Below, in pieces: positions 26,481 through 35,092 of a stretch of DNA of 64,000 nucleotides. Source of the DNA: Chloroflexota bacterium (GTDB lineage Bacteria > Chloroflexota > Dehalococcoidia > Bin125); assembly GCA_009838915.1 (NCBI GenBank), contig VXQT01000036.1, positions 1 to 64,000 of the forward strand, in the 5' to 3' direction. The notes beneath the pieces are model-generated. The model was given only the letters and a program-made list of their open reading frames with translations, did no database searches and was not told the DNA's origin. How positions within the stretch are numbered: position 1 is the stretch's first letter; the number at the start of each line of letters is the position of its first letter. The position numbers and the translations under genes are program-made.

Positions 26481-26508
26481 CGTCATTCCCGCGCAGGCGG
26501 GAATGACG
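26481..26508. repeat. Perfect 12-bp palindromic hairpin of the ATTCCC-N8-GGGAAT type
   Basis: Arms CGTCATTCCCGC (26481-26492) and GCGGGAATGACG (26497-26508) pair perfectly around GCAG. The core ATTCCC-N8-GGGAAT has the form of the Neisseria dRS3 element and of similar intergenic palindromes in many bacteria. It sits downstream of UPF0182 and upstream of argD. The rest of the gap (26374-26554) shows no gene. Confidence 0.85.
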
Positions 26509-26554
26509 GAACAGGCGTATGAGCACAGCGGACATAGATTCAGAATGGGCTGCG

Positions 26555-29500
26555 TTACTCCGACTCTGCCGCAGCCAGGCGTTCGAGGATTGCCCCGAGT
26601 CGCTCGATGGCCAACCCGTATCCGGCCCAGTCGCCTTCGCGTTGTTTCTGCAAGGCCTCTTCGAATGCCTCCTGCGCCTGCTCGGCCAACTCTGCCGCGT
26701 CGTCGGAGAGTTCGAGCGGCTGGCTAGGCTCCGACTGCTCCTGTTGGGGCTGTTCCTGCGCGGCAGGAGTCGGGTCAGGCTCATCCGTTGCCACTTGAGC
26801 CGGGGTATCGCCAAGGAGAGACAGTCCGCGCGCGGCGCGGTTGCCCAGCGCCACCTCGACCGCGCCGACAAACGTGTCCTCAAATGCGATGGTGTCGCCG
26901 TTGACTACGATTACGCCCTTGAGCTGCGGATAGCGGCCCGTCTCCGCTTGCAGATAGATCGGTTCTACGTACACATAGGAATCGCCGACTGGAATGAAGA
27001 GCAGGTTGCCCCGGATCACTTCGGAACCTTGCTGCCCCAACAGCGTGAACTGCTGCGAGACGGCGACATCCTGGTCGATACGGTTTTCGATCTGCTTGGG
27101 GCCGTCGACGTTTTTGTTCGCCGGGAAGCGGAAGGCGAAGAGCTTGCCGTAGTTCTCACCGTCCGATCGGCCGGCCATCCAGGCGATGGAGTTCAGCCGG
27201 TTGCGCGGCGTGAAGGGCAGGATCAGCAGGAACTCAGGTTCCTCCTGGTCGGGCAGACGCAAGGTGACGTAGTACGGCTCGACCGCAATCTCCTGTTGAC
27301 GTAGCAGTTCCTGCGGAATCGCCCAGAGATCTTCGCGATTGAACAGCCCGCGCGCCGACTCGATGTGGTAGGTCAGATACTGGTCCGCCTGAATCTGGAA
27401 GTAGTCCTGCGGGTAGCGCCAGTGATCCTGCAAGTCCACCGGGAACTCTTCTGCCGGCTTGAACAGCTCCGGGAAGATGTCCGACCAGACCTGAATGATT
27501 GGATCGGCTGGGTCCACGATGTACAGATCGACCGATCCGTTGTAGGCGTCGATCACCGCTTTGACTGAGTTGCGTACGTAGTTGTAACCGAAACTGTGCG
27601 GCTGCGAGTACGGGTACCGGTCCGTGACCGTGTAGGCATCCTGGATCCAGTAGAGCTTGCCGTCGTCGCCGACCACGATGTATGGATCGGCGTCGAGCCG
27701 CAGGAATGGCGCGAGCTCGTTCACCCGGTCCTGGATCAGTCGGCGGAAGAGGATGCGGCTGTCGCCGTCGACCGAACCGGAGATCAGGATGTTGGCGTCG
27801 CCGAAGGACCAGGCAAAGGCGAGGCGCCGGAAGAAGCCGCCCAACTCGATCCCGCCATCCCCTGAGTAACGGGTCGTCGCCTGATCGGCGACGCCGTCCG
27901 ACTCTTCACCGCTGAGGGGATAGTCAAATTCTTCGGTCTCGCTGTTGGCGATGATGTACGCGTCGGTGACCTCGCCGTAGTAGATGCGCGGCTCCTCGAT
28001 CCGCAGATCGATCGGTCCGGAGGAGGTCTCGTCGACGATCTCCGGCGGAATATTGGATACCCAGAAGTCCGGCTCTCCGGCCGGAGACACTTCGTCGACG
28101 GGCGTCATCACGACGCCGAATCCGTGCGTGAACTGCAAGCGCCGGTTGACCCAGCCCTGCTGGGTCGACTGCAGATTGGCCTGGGACAGCTCGCGAGCGG
28201 CGAGGAAGACCTGCCTCTCCTCCCCGCCCACGTTGTAGCGGTCTACGTCGACATCGGGGAAGACGTAGAGCGGTCGGATGGTCTGGATCGTGTTCAGCGT
28301 GTCATTGAGCGGGCGGTGGTCCCAGAGCCGCACATTTCGCAGCGCCTCGGGGTTCTGTTGGCGATCCTCCTCGCCGACAAAGTCACCGGCCGGGAACTCC
28401 CGCTCCTCGATACGATCCAGCGCGAACGCGGTGCGGGTCGCAGCGATGTTGCGCTCGATGTACGGCGTTTCGCGCTGCAGTTCGTTCGGTTCGACGGTAA
28501 ACCGCTGAACCGCGGCCGGCAAAATCGCCGCGCCGACGATTGAAACGAGGATTAGCAGCACGATTGACGTGATTGGGAAGCGCAGCCGCTCGTGGAAGGG
28601 CCATGACAGCACGCCCAGGATGACCAGCACGCCGGCGACCATCTTGACGATCTGGACCGGCGAGCGAATGTTGTCATCGGTGTATGTCGCGCCGAAGACG
28701 AACCCGCCCGGATTGAGCGCGAGCTCGAATCGTGCCAGCCAGTAGCTCCAGACGAAGAGTCCCATGACCGCAGCGATGGTGATCGCGATGTGCAGCCGTA
28801 CGGCGAGGGTCGAGCGAGCGTTGCCGCGATGCATCATCAGCCGCGTCCCGTAGGTGGCGGCCGTCGTCAGCATCGTCATGATCGCCAGGCCCGTCGCCCA
28901 GCCCTTCATGAACTGCAGGGCTTCGAGTTCAAAGATGTAGAAGCCCAGGTCGCGGCCGAACTGCGGGTCGGTTTCGCCGAAGGGTTTCGCATTGAGGAAC
29001 TGGAGAATCAACTCCCACTGCCCGGCGGCGACCGAGCCGAAGATGATCGCGAGCAGGATCATGGCGACTGCGGCGATGATGTGAATCACGCGCACCAGCC
29101 GCGGATCGTCAATCGCGGGCGCCATCTCTTCGATCGGCATGCGCCAGGCGAGCAGGTAGCTGCCACCCAGTACGGCCAACGAGATGGCCGCACCGGCGGC
29201 GAACAACCAGAGCTGGGTCACGATCCGCAGATCAAAGACGCCCTGGTAACCGACGCTGCCGAACCAGAGGCGATCGACGTAAATGTCGATGCCGATGTTG
29301 AGCAGGATCAGCAGAACGAGCAGCGCGACACCGGCAACGACGATGCGCGGCCAAGTCCGACCGCCGCCCGAAGGCTGACCTTCGGCGGCCGTGTACGGCG
29401 GCGGCTCCTCGTCACCGAACCCGCCGCCCAGTCCCTCGCGGAACACCGGCGGCGGCGGTCCGAGCTGGCCCGAGCGGCCTTCGTCGGACGGCGGTACGTC

Positions 29501-29584
29501 CTGTGGCCCATCGCCGCCGTTACGCCAACCACCCTGCGAGCGCTGAATCCATCCGGACATCGACGGCCGATTGAGGAACGTCAT
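26555..29584 (-). CDS. UPF0182-family large membrane protein
   Basis: A 1009-residue protein of the UPF0182 family, common in Actinobacteria, Cyanobacteria and Chloroflexota and without known function. A proline/glycine-rich cytoplasmic head of about 80 residues comes first. About seven membrane helices follow, with WFGSVGYQGVFDLRIVTQLWLF typical of the family. A large extracytoplasmic domain comes next (LWDHRPLNDTLNTIQTIRPLY, HGFGVVMTPVDEVSPAGEPDF, RRLAFAWSFGDANILISG). The C-terminus is a Glu/Gln-rich helical tail with a repeated AEQAQEAFEEALQKQ pattern. ATG 29584 overlaps the argB stop as ATGA, which argues for this start over 29668 or 29560. Confidence 0.92.
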   Translation of the reverse strand: MTFLNRPSMSGWIQRSQGGWRNGGDGPQDVPPSDEGRSGQLGPPPPVFREGLGGGFGDEEPPPYTAAEGQPSGGGRTWPRIVVAGVALLVLLILLNIGIDIYVDRLWFGSVGYQGVFDLRIVTQLWLFAAGAAISLAVLGGSYLLAWRMPIEEMAPAIDDPRLVRVIHIIAAVAMILLAIIFGSVAAGQWELILQFLNAKPFGETDPQFGRDLGFYIFELEALQFMKGWATGLAIMTMLTTAATYGTRLMMHRGNARSTLAVRLHIAITIAAVMGLFVWSYWLARFELALNPGGFVFGATYTDDNIRSPVQIVKMVAGVLVILGVLSWPFHERLRFPITSIVLLILVSIVGAAILPAAVQRFTVEPNELQRETPYIERNIAATRTAFALDRIEEREFPAGDFVGEEDRQQNPEALRNVRLWDHRPLNDTLNTIQTIRPLYVFPDVDVDRYNVGGEERQVFLAARELSQANLQSTQQGWVNRRLQFTHGFGVVMTPVDEVSPAGEPDFWVSNIPPEIVDETSSGPIDLRIEEPRIYYGEVTDAYIIANSETEEFDYPLSGEESDGVADQATTRYSGDGGIELGGFFRRLAFAWSFGDANILISGSVDGDSRILFRRLIQDRVNELAPFLRLDADPYIVVGDDGKLYWIQDAYTVTDRYPYSQPHSFGYNYVRNSVKAVIDAYNGSVDLYIVDPADPIIQVWSDIFPELFKPAEEFPVDLQDHWRYPQDYFQIQADQYLTYHIESARGLFNREDLWAIPQELLRQQEIAVEPYYVTLRLPDQEEPEFLLILPFTPRNRLNSIAWMAGRSDGENYGKLFAFRFPANKNVDGPKQIENRIDQDVAVSQQFTLLGQQGSEVIRGNLLFIPVGDSYVYVEPIYLQAETGRYPQLKGVIVVNGDTIAFEDTFVGAVEVALGNRAARGLSLLGDTPAQVATDEPDPTPAAQEQPQQEQSEPSQPLELSDDAAELAEQAQEAFEEALQKQREGDWAGYGLAIERLGAILERLAAAESE

Positions 29585-30357
29585 ACCACTGCCGTTCCGA
29601 CTGCTGCGCCATCGACGACCTGGCGGACCACATGCGCTTGAGTGCCGTCCACGATACGGACTCTGCACCCTGCTTCAACCGCGGCTCTTCCGGAGCGCAA
29701 CTTGGGCAACATCCCTCCGGCAATCACGCCTTCCCTGGTTAGACGTTCCTGGCGCTCGGCGTCCAGGCAGTCGATGCCGGCTCCGTCGCCATCTCGCACC
29801 TGGAGTACATCGGTGAGGTAGATGAGCATTGACGCACCGAGCGCAGCGGCGACGGCGCCGGCAGCAGTGTCGGCATTGATGTTGAGCGTGGTCGAGAAGT
29901 CGTCGGCCAGACCGACCGGCGCGAGGATTGGCAGCAGCCCGGCATCCAACAGCTTGCGCAACGTCTCCGGATTGCAGCGCGGCGTTTCGCCTACGAGGCC
30001 GATACGCGTGGAGATCGGCGAACACAGCGTCCCGCCATCCACGCCGCTCAAGCCGACCGCTGGCGCGCCGAGCTGCTGGAACTGCCGGGCCAGTTCCTTG
30101 TTGATTAGTCCGGTTAGCACTGCAACGACCACTTCCAGCGATTCCGGAGTGGTCGCGCGTAATCCGTCCACCCAAGCCGCCTCTGCACCGAGGCGCTCCT
30201 GCCAGTCGCTGACCGCTGCGCCGCCGCCATGGACGATGACGACCTTGTGTCCTCCGCGGTGCAGCTCAACGCAGTCGGCCAACGAAGTGTCGTGCTCGCC
30301 CAGGGTCGAGCCCCCGATCTTGATCACGATCGGTCCATCGTTGGCCGCTGCATTCAT
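29581..30357 (-). CDS. argB: Acetylglutamate kinase
   Basis: ArgB, 258 residues, phosphorylates N-acetylglutamate. The amino-acid-kinase fold shows IVIKIGGSTLG, VVIVHGGGAAVSDWQERLG, TLNINADTAAGAVAAALGA and GVIAGGMLPKLRSGRAAVEAG. The frame is open for another 215 codons upstream, but ATG 30357 gives the normal N-terminus just before the glycine-rich loop. Its last bases overlap the UPF0182 start. It is divergent from the molybdopterin oxidoreductase, with 63 bases between them. The long helix that lets hexameric, arginine-inhibited ArgB forms assemble is not obvious at this short N-terminus. Confidence 0.95.
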   Translation of the reverse strand: MNAAANDGPIVIKIGGSTLGEHDTSLADCVELHRGGHKVVIVHGGGAAVSDWQERLGAEAAWVDGLRATTPESLEVVVAVLTGLINKELARQFQQLGAPAVGLSGVDGGTLCSPISTRIGLVGETPRCNPETLRKLLDAGLLPILAPVGLADDFSTTLNINADTAAGAVAAALGASMLIYLTDVLQVRDGDGAGIDCLDAERQERLTREGVIAGGMLPKLRSGRAAVEAGCRVRIVDGTQAHVVRQVVDGAAVGTAVV

Positions 30358-30420
30358 GGATGCAAGCGTAACCGACGACCCAATCGACGGAGGCAGGGTC
30401 GAACCCGATACCGTCGCAGC

Positions 30421-31461
30421 ATGAGTCCCCGTGCGACCAATCACGCGATCCTGTTTCTGCTCAGCGTCGAACTGCTCTCCGGCCTGATCTCGTTCACGGT
30501 CGGCAGGCCGCAGGGCGAGTGGGTCTTCTGGCTGCACGGAATTGGCGGATTCTCGCTGGTTGGACTGGTGATCTGGAAGTACCGGATTGTCCTGCGATCC
30601 TTCCATCGCCGAGGGGTGGCATCCGAAACGGTGGGCTCGATCGTGCTCGCGCTGCTCTTCGTCGGCGTGCTGTCGACGGGCACGCTCTGGGCGATCATCG
30701 GCCGCGGCAGCCTTGACATTCCCGGCTACGGCAACATGCGGCTGCTGGTGATCCACACGACGCTGGGGCTTGCGTTGACGATTCCGCTGATTGTCCACGC
30801 GGCCATGCGTTGGCCGAGGCGCGTGAGGCGCAGCGACTTCGCCAATCGGCGCGCGGCGTTGCGGCTCTTCGCCGTCGGCCTCGTCGGCGTCGCCCTGTGG
30901 CAGGGCGCATCCGCCGCCGCGCCGGTCGCCGGCAGGCGACCTCGATTCACCGGGTCTCGCGAGGAGGCGAGCGGCGAGGGCAACGCCCATCCCGTCACGC
31001 AATGGCTATTCGACAGCCGGCAACGGATCGACGCGGGCGAGTGGCGGTTACGCATTGAAGGCGAGGTGGCGCAACCGATGCTGCTCACGCTGGATGAGAT
31101 CTCCGCAATCGCGCGCCACCGCGCAACGGCGACGCTCGACTGCACTGGCGGCTGGTACACGATCCAGGACTGGAGCGGTCTGCTGCTGTCCGAGCTGCTC
31201 GACATCGCCAGTCCGAGTCAGAACGCTGAGAGCGTCGTGATCGAGTCGGTGACCGGCTTCAACCGACGCTTCTCAGTCTCTGAGGCGGATCGGTTGCTGC
31301 TCGCAACCCACATCAAGGGCGAGCCGCTCTCGACCGGTCACGGATACCCGCTGCGCCTGGTCGCGCCGGGTCATCGCGGCTACAACTGGGTCAAGTGGGT
31401 GACGAGGATCGAGGTCAGTAGCATGCCGTCCTGGTGGCAGTCGCCGCTACCGCTGCAGTGA
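30421..31461 (+). CDS. Membrane cytochrome b-like/molybdopterin oxidoreductase fusion (YedZ-YedY-like)
   Basis: A 346-residue protein in two parts. Residues 1-170 hold about four or five membrane helices, with histidines in VFWLHGIGGFSL, VIHTTLGLAL and LIVHAAMRW that could bind haem b. The rest is a sulfite-oxidase-type molybdopterin domain: EWRLRIEGEVAQP, the cofactor cysteine in ATLDCTGGWYTIQDWSG, and the end GYPLRLVAPGHRGYNWVKWV. In MsrPQ (YedYZ) the two parts are separate proteins; here they are one chain. The orientation of the catalytic part cannot be fixed. It interrupts the arginine cluster on the opposite strand. The start ATG 30421 precedes the first helix. Confidence 0.85.
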   Translation: MSPRATNHAILFLLSVELLSGLISFTVGRPQGEWVFWLHGIGGFSLVGLVIWKYRIVLRSFHRRGVASETVGSIVLALLFVGVLSTGTLWAIIGRGSLDIPGYGNMRLLVIHTTLGLALTIPLIVHAAMRWPRRVRRSDFANRRAALRLFAVGLVGVALWQGASAAAPVAGRRPRFTGSREEASGEGNAHPVTQWLFDSRQRIDAGEWRLRIEGEVAQPMLLTLDEISAIARHRATATLDCTGGWYTIQDWSGLLLSELLDIASPSQNAESVVIESVTGFNRRFSVSEADRLLLATHIKGEPLSTGHGYPLRLVAPGHRGYNWVKWVTRIEVSSMPSWWQSPLPLQ

Positions 31462-31486
31462 CAGGCGCGGTGGGACCACGAATGGC

Positions 31487-32704
31487 CTACGTCACGTAAT
31501 CGGCGTTGAAGCGGACGTACTCCTCGGTCAGGTCGCAACCCCAGGCGGTGGCTTCGGCCTTGCCCTCGCCAAGGTCCATGCGCAGGAAGACCTCCGCGCC
31601 CTGGGTCTTGGCCGAGGCTTCCTCCTCGGGCACCCCAGTGGCCGTGCCGTCGAAGACGCACAGGTCCGAAATCCAGATACGTACCCGATCCAGGTCATAT
31701 GCGACCCCGGCTCGCCCCGCAGCCATCAAGATTCTGCCCCAGTTGGGGTCGTACTTGCTCAGGGCGGCCTTGAGCAGCGGCGACACCGCGATTGTCCGTG
31801 CCACATCGCGGGCGTCCTCCCAGGTCTTCGTGCCCGAAACCGTAATCGAAATCCGCTTGGTCGCGCCCTCACCGTCGCGAGCCATCATCTTGGCCAGGGC
31901 TGTCGATACCGCGAGCAGCGCCGAATCAAACGCTTTGAGCGACTTCCCGGTCAGCGGCTCTCCTCCAGCGGCGCCGTTGGCAAGAATCACCGCGGAGTCG
32001 TTTGTTGAGGTGTCGCCGTCGATTGTGACCATGTTGAACGATCGGTCCATCGCGTAGCGGAAGCAAGCGTCCAGAGAGTCGGCTGGTACCGGTGCGTCCG
32101 TCGTGAAGAAGGACAGCATCGTCGCCATGTCGGGATGGATCATGCCCGCGCCCTTGGCGCAGCCGCCCACGGCGTACGTGACGCCGTGGGCCTCAAACGT
32201 CGCGACCGCTTCCTTCTGGAAGGTGTCGGTGGTCATGATCGAACGGGCGAAATCAGCTCCGCCGTCGGGCACTGGCTGGAGTTGGGGAATCGCGGATCGC
32301 AACAGGTCCATGGGCAGGTAGTGACCAATGATCCCGGTCGAGTTGACAAACACGTCGTCGGCCTCACAGTCGATCAACGAAGCGGTCAGTTGTGTCATCT
32401 CACGGGCGTCGGCGAGTCCTTGTTCACCGGTGGCGCAATTGGCGTTGCCCGAGTTGACTACTGCCGCACGCAGCGACCCGTTCGCCGTGTGCGCCTTGCT
32501 GATGTGTACCGGCGCTGCCGTGCTCTGATTCTGGGTGTAGACCGCAGCTGTCGACGCCGGTCGGTCCGAGACAAGCAGGGCGAGATCCGGCAGTCCCGAC
32601 TCCTTGATCCCGGCCGTGAATCCACAGGCCGAGAATCCCTGCGCTCGGGTGACGGCGCCTTCGGCTTCGGAATTGGCGCCGAGCGCATCGTGGTTTTCGC
32701 TCAT
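31487..32704 (-). CDS. argJ: Glutamate N-acetyltransferase / amino-acid acetyltransferase
   Basis: ArgJ, 405 residues, transfers the acetyl group from acetylornithine to glutamate, closing the acetyl cycle. The self-cleavage site is in CAKGAGMIHPDMATMLSFF, with the threonine of MATML as nucleophile. Other blocks are VVNSGNANCATGEQGL, VFVNSTGIIGHYLPMD and the C-terminal DPNWGRILMAAGRAGVAYD. Whether it is bifunctional (also using acetyl-CoA) cannot be told from the sequence; no argA is in the window. ATG 32704 overlaps the argC stop by four bases (ATGA). The longer frame to 32767 lies inside argC. Confidence 0.95.
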   Translation of the reverse strand: MSENHDALGANSEAEGAVTRAQGFSACGFTAGIKESGLPDLALLVSDRPASTAAVYTQNQSTAAPVHISKAHTANGSLRAAVVNSGNANCATGEQGLADAREMTQLTASLIDCEADDVFVNSTGIIGHYLPMDLLRSAIPQLQPVPDGGADFARSIMTTDTFQKEAVATFEAHGVTYAVGGCAKGAGMIHPDMATMLSFFTTDAPVPADSLDACFRYAMDRSFNMVTIDGDTSTNDSAVILANGAAGGEPLTGKSLKAFDSALLAVSTALAKMMARDGEGATKRISITVSGTKTWEDARDVARTIAVSPLLKAALSKYDPNWGRILMAAGRAGVAYDLDRVRIWISDLCVFDGTATGVPEEEASAKTQGAEVFLRMDLGEGKAEATAWGCDLTEEYVRFNADYVT

Positions 32705-33774
32705 GGGTAGACGCCGATCTTGCTCAGGCCTAGCTCTTCGGACAGGCCGAACATCAGGTTGAAGCACTGCACGGCCGCGCCGGCAGTCCCTTTGACCAGG
32801 TTGTCAATCGCGCTGATCACCATGACCTCGCCGGTCATCGGATCGACGGTGGGGTAGACGATGCAGGCGTTGGAGCCGAGCGTCTGCTTGGTCGAGGGTG
32901 CGTTTGGCGCGACGTGCACGAACGGCTCGTCGGCGTAGTAGGACTCGTAGACGTCACGGAGCGCCAGGGAACGCTCCTCGGCGTTCTCAGGCAACGCGCC
33001 GTCCGCAATGGACGGATAGCAAGTCGCCAAAATGCCCCGCGTCATCGGTACGAGATGGGGCACGAAAGTCAGGCTCAACTCCGAGTCGCTCTCGCTCTGA
33101 TCCTGCAACGTGGACAGTTCCTGCACCATCTCCGGCTGGTGCCGGTGGCCCGAGAGTCCGTAGGCCGAGAAGTTGGAGTCGACCTCGGAGAAGTGGGACG
33201 TCAGCTTCAAGGCGCGACCCGCGCCGGAGACGCCCGACTTGGCGTCGACCACGGTACGGCCGTCCAGCCAGCCCTTGGAGGCCAGCGGCGCCAGCGCGAG
33301 AATTGCCGAGGTCGGATAACAGCCGGGCACTCCGACCAATCGCGACTCCGCGATTGCGTCTCGATGCAGCTCGGGCAGGCCGTACACCGATTCCGGCAGC
33401 AGGTGCGGCGACGGATGCTCGCCGTACCACTGCTCGTAGGTCTCTTCGTCGTAGAGGCGGAAATCCGCCGATGCGTCAATCACCGGCGTGCCGCGCTCGA
33501 TGAACGGCGTCAGCCTTTCGGCGGCCGCCGCATGGGGGAGACCGGAGAAGATTACATCGACATCGTCTTCGACCTCAGCCACAATCGGCAGGTCGAGCGA
33601 CCACAGGTGCGGGAACACTTCGGGCAGACGCTTGCCCACCTCGGAACGGCCGGTGACGCAGACGATCTCGACACGCGGGTGTTGCGCGAGCAACCGCGCC
33701 AACTCCGCTCCGACGTAACCCGTCACATTGATGATCGCTGCCCGGATCGGCGATCCGGATGCCGAGGTGCTCAC
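32701..33774 (-). CDS. argC: N-acetyl-gamma-glutamyl-phosphate reductase
   Basis: ArgC, 357 residues, makes N-acetylglutamate semialdehyde with NADPH. The N-terminal Rossmann motif is INVTGYVGAELARLLAQHP, and the catalytic cysteine is in LVGVPGCYPTSAILAL. SGVSGAGRALKLTSHFSEV and GHRHQPEM contribute the rest of the site. It is the first gene of the minus-strand arginine unit and is coupled to argJ by an ATGA overlap. A 112-base divergent gap separates it from a CoA-transferase gene and probably holds promoters for both; I see no confident arginine operator there. Confidence 0.96.
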   Translation of the reverse strand: MSTSASGSPIRAAIINVTGYVGAELARLLAQHPRVEIVCVTGRSEVGKRLPEVFPHLWSLDLPIVAEVEDDVDVIFSGLPHAAAAERLTPFIERGTPVIDASADFRLYDEETYEQWYGEHPSPHLLPESVYGLPELHRDAIAESRLVGVPGCYPTSAILALAPLASKGWLDGRTVVDAKSGVSGAGRALKLTSHFSEVDSNFSAYGLSGHRHQPEMVQELSTLQDQSESDSELSLTFVPHLVPMTRGILATCYPSIADGALPENAEERSLALRDVYESYYADEPFVHVAPNAPSTKQTLGSNACIVYPTVDPMTGEVMVISAIDNLVKGTAGAAVQCFNLMFGLSEELGLSKIGVYP

Positions 33775-33886
33775 AACCGTTTCCGTTCAACTGCGGCACG
33801 TCCGCCAACACATCGATCGTGTGTTGGTCGGAAAAGATGAAGATACACAAAGTGCCGTCCACTCAACCTGTCGTACTGTATTGACT

Positions 33887-35089
33887 ATGTCCCAGACAAC
33901 GCAGGCTGCGTTAAGCCCATATCGCGTCATTGACCTGACTGCCGAGATCGGCGGCCTCTCGACGAAGCTGCTCGCCGGACTCGGCGCGGACGTGATCCGG
34001 ATCGAGCCGCCCGGTGGCCATGTCACGAGGAGACGCGGTCCGATGCAGCGCGAGGACGAAGACTCGTCGCTCTACTGGGTTCAAATGAACGCGGGCAAGC
34101 GCTCGATCATGCTTGATCTGGACCAGGAACAGGACCACGAACGGTTGCGCGCGCTATGCGAGACCGCCGACTTCCTGTTCGAGTCTGACGCACCCGGAGC
34201 CATGGCCGCTCGCGGACTCGGCTACGACGACCTGCGCGAGCGCGCGCCGCAACTGATTTACGTCTCGATTACGCCGTTTGGCCAGACGGGGCCCAAGTCG
34301 ATGTGGGCCACGTCCGATCTAATCGGTCACGTCTCGGGCGGGCTCAGTTCGCTGGTTGGCGACCCCGACCGGGCGCCGCTGCGCCCATCGGTCGAGCAGG
34401 CCTACAACATCACGGCGCTCAACGCGGGCTCCGCAGCCTTGATCGCGTTGCACGCCCGACACCTGTCCGGGCGAGGTCAGCACGTGGACGTGTCGATGCA
34501 GGCGGCGATGGCCAACACGCTGGGCAACGCGAGGCTCTACTACGAGATGGACGGCATCGTCACCGAGCGAGCGGGAGGCGCGCGCGCATTCGCCGACCGC
34601 GCGACACGGATCATCTACTCCTGCGCCGATGGTTATGTTGCCTTTGTCCGCATCCCCGCGTCGATGAGGGCGCTGCATCGCTGGATGACGGCCGAAGACG
34701 CACATCCCGGGTTCGACGCCGAGAAGTGGGCCGGCATCTCGATCGCCGGCAACAACTTGCCCGACGACGACGAGGTCGCGGAACTGGAGTTCGAGATCGA
34801 GGCGTTCTTTGCCGCCCGCGGCGCGCAGTCGTTGTACGAATCTGGACAGCATCACGGCGTGATGATCTGTCCGGTCAACACGATGCAGGACATCGTCGAC
34901 AGCCCGCAACTTGCCGCGAGAGGCTTCTTCGACGAGATCGACGATCCTGAGCTGGGTCGACTGACGGTCCCGGGTGCGCCGCTGAAGATGTCGGCGACGC
35001 CCTGGCAGACACGTCCCGCGCCTACGCTCGGTCAACACCAGGATGAGATTCTCACCGCCGCCGCATCGGAAGTCAGAGACGGGGATTGA
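33887..35089 (+). CDS. CaiB/BaiF (family III) CoA-transferase
   Basis: A 400-residue family III CoA-transferase. The N-terminal block YRVIDLTAEIGGLSTKLLAGLGADVIRIEPP and RRRGPMQREDEDSSLYWVQMNAGKRSI are typical, as are YVSITPFGQTGP and SGRGQHVDVSMQAAM. Where the family usually has its catalytic aspartate, the sequence reads VEQAYNITALNAG, with no obvious aspartate, so transfer chemistry may differ. The frame is open into argC, but ATG 33887 gives the standard start. A crotonase starts three bases after its stop and a second CoA-transferase follows, suggesting one acyl-CoA catabolic operon. The substrate is unknown. Confidence 0.9.
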   Translation: MSQTTQAALSPYRVIDLTAEIGGLSTKLLAGLGADVIRIEPPGGHVTRRRGPMQREDEDSSLYWVQMNAGKRSIMLDLDQEQDHERLRALCETADFLFESDAPGAMAARGLGYDDLRERAPQLIYVSITPFGQTGPKSMWATSDLIGHVSGGLSSLVGDPDRAPLRPSVEQAYNITALNAGSAALIALHARHLSGRGQHVDVSMQAAMANTLGNARLYYEMDGIVTERAGGARAFADRATRIIYSCADGYVAFVRIPASMRALHRWMTAEDAHPGFDAEKWAGISIAGNNLPDDDEVAELEFEIEAFFAARGAQSLYESGQHHGVMICPVNTMQDIVDSPQLAARGFFDEIDDPELGRLTVPGAPLKMSATPWQTRPAPTLGQHQDEILTAAASEVRDGD

Positions 35090-35092
35090 GCC

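Noticed and set aside
24652-26727. Long plus-strand open frame opposite argG and argD (691 codons)
   Set aside because: It is a shadow of two clear arginine genes in GC-rich DNA. It has no domain and an Ala/Arg/Gly/His-rich composition typical of antisense frames.
30358-31002. N-terminal extension of argB
   Set aside because: The added 215 codons are antisense to the molybdopterin gene; acetylglutamate kinase starts naturally at 30357.
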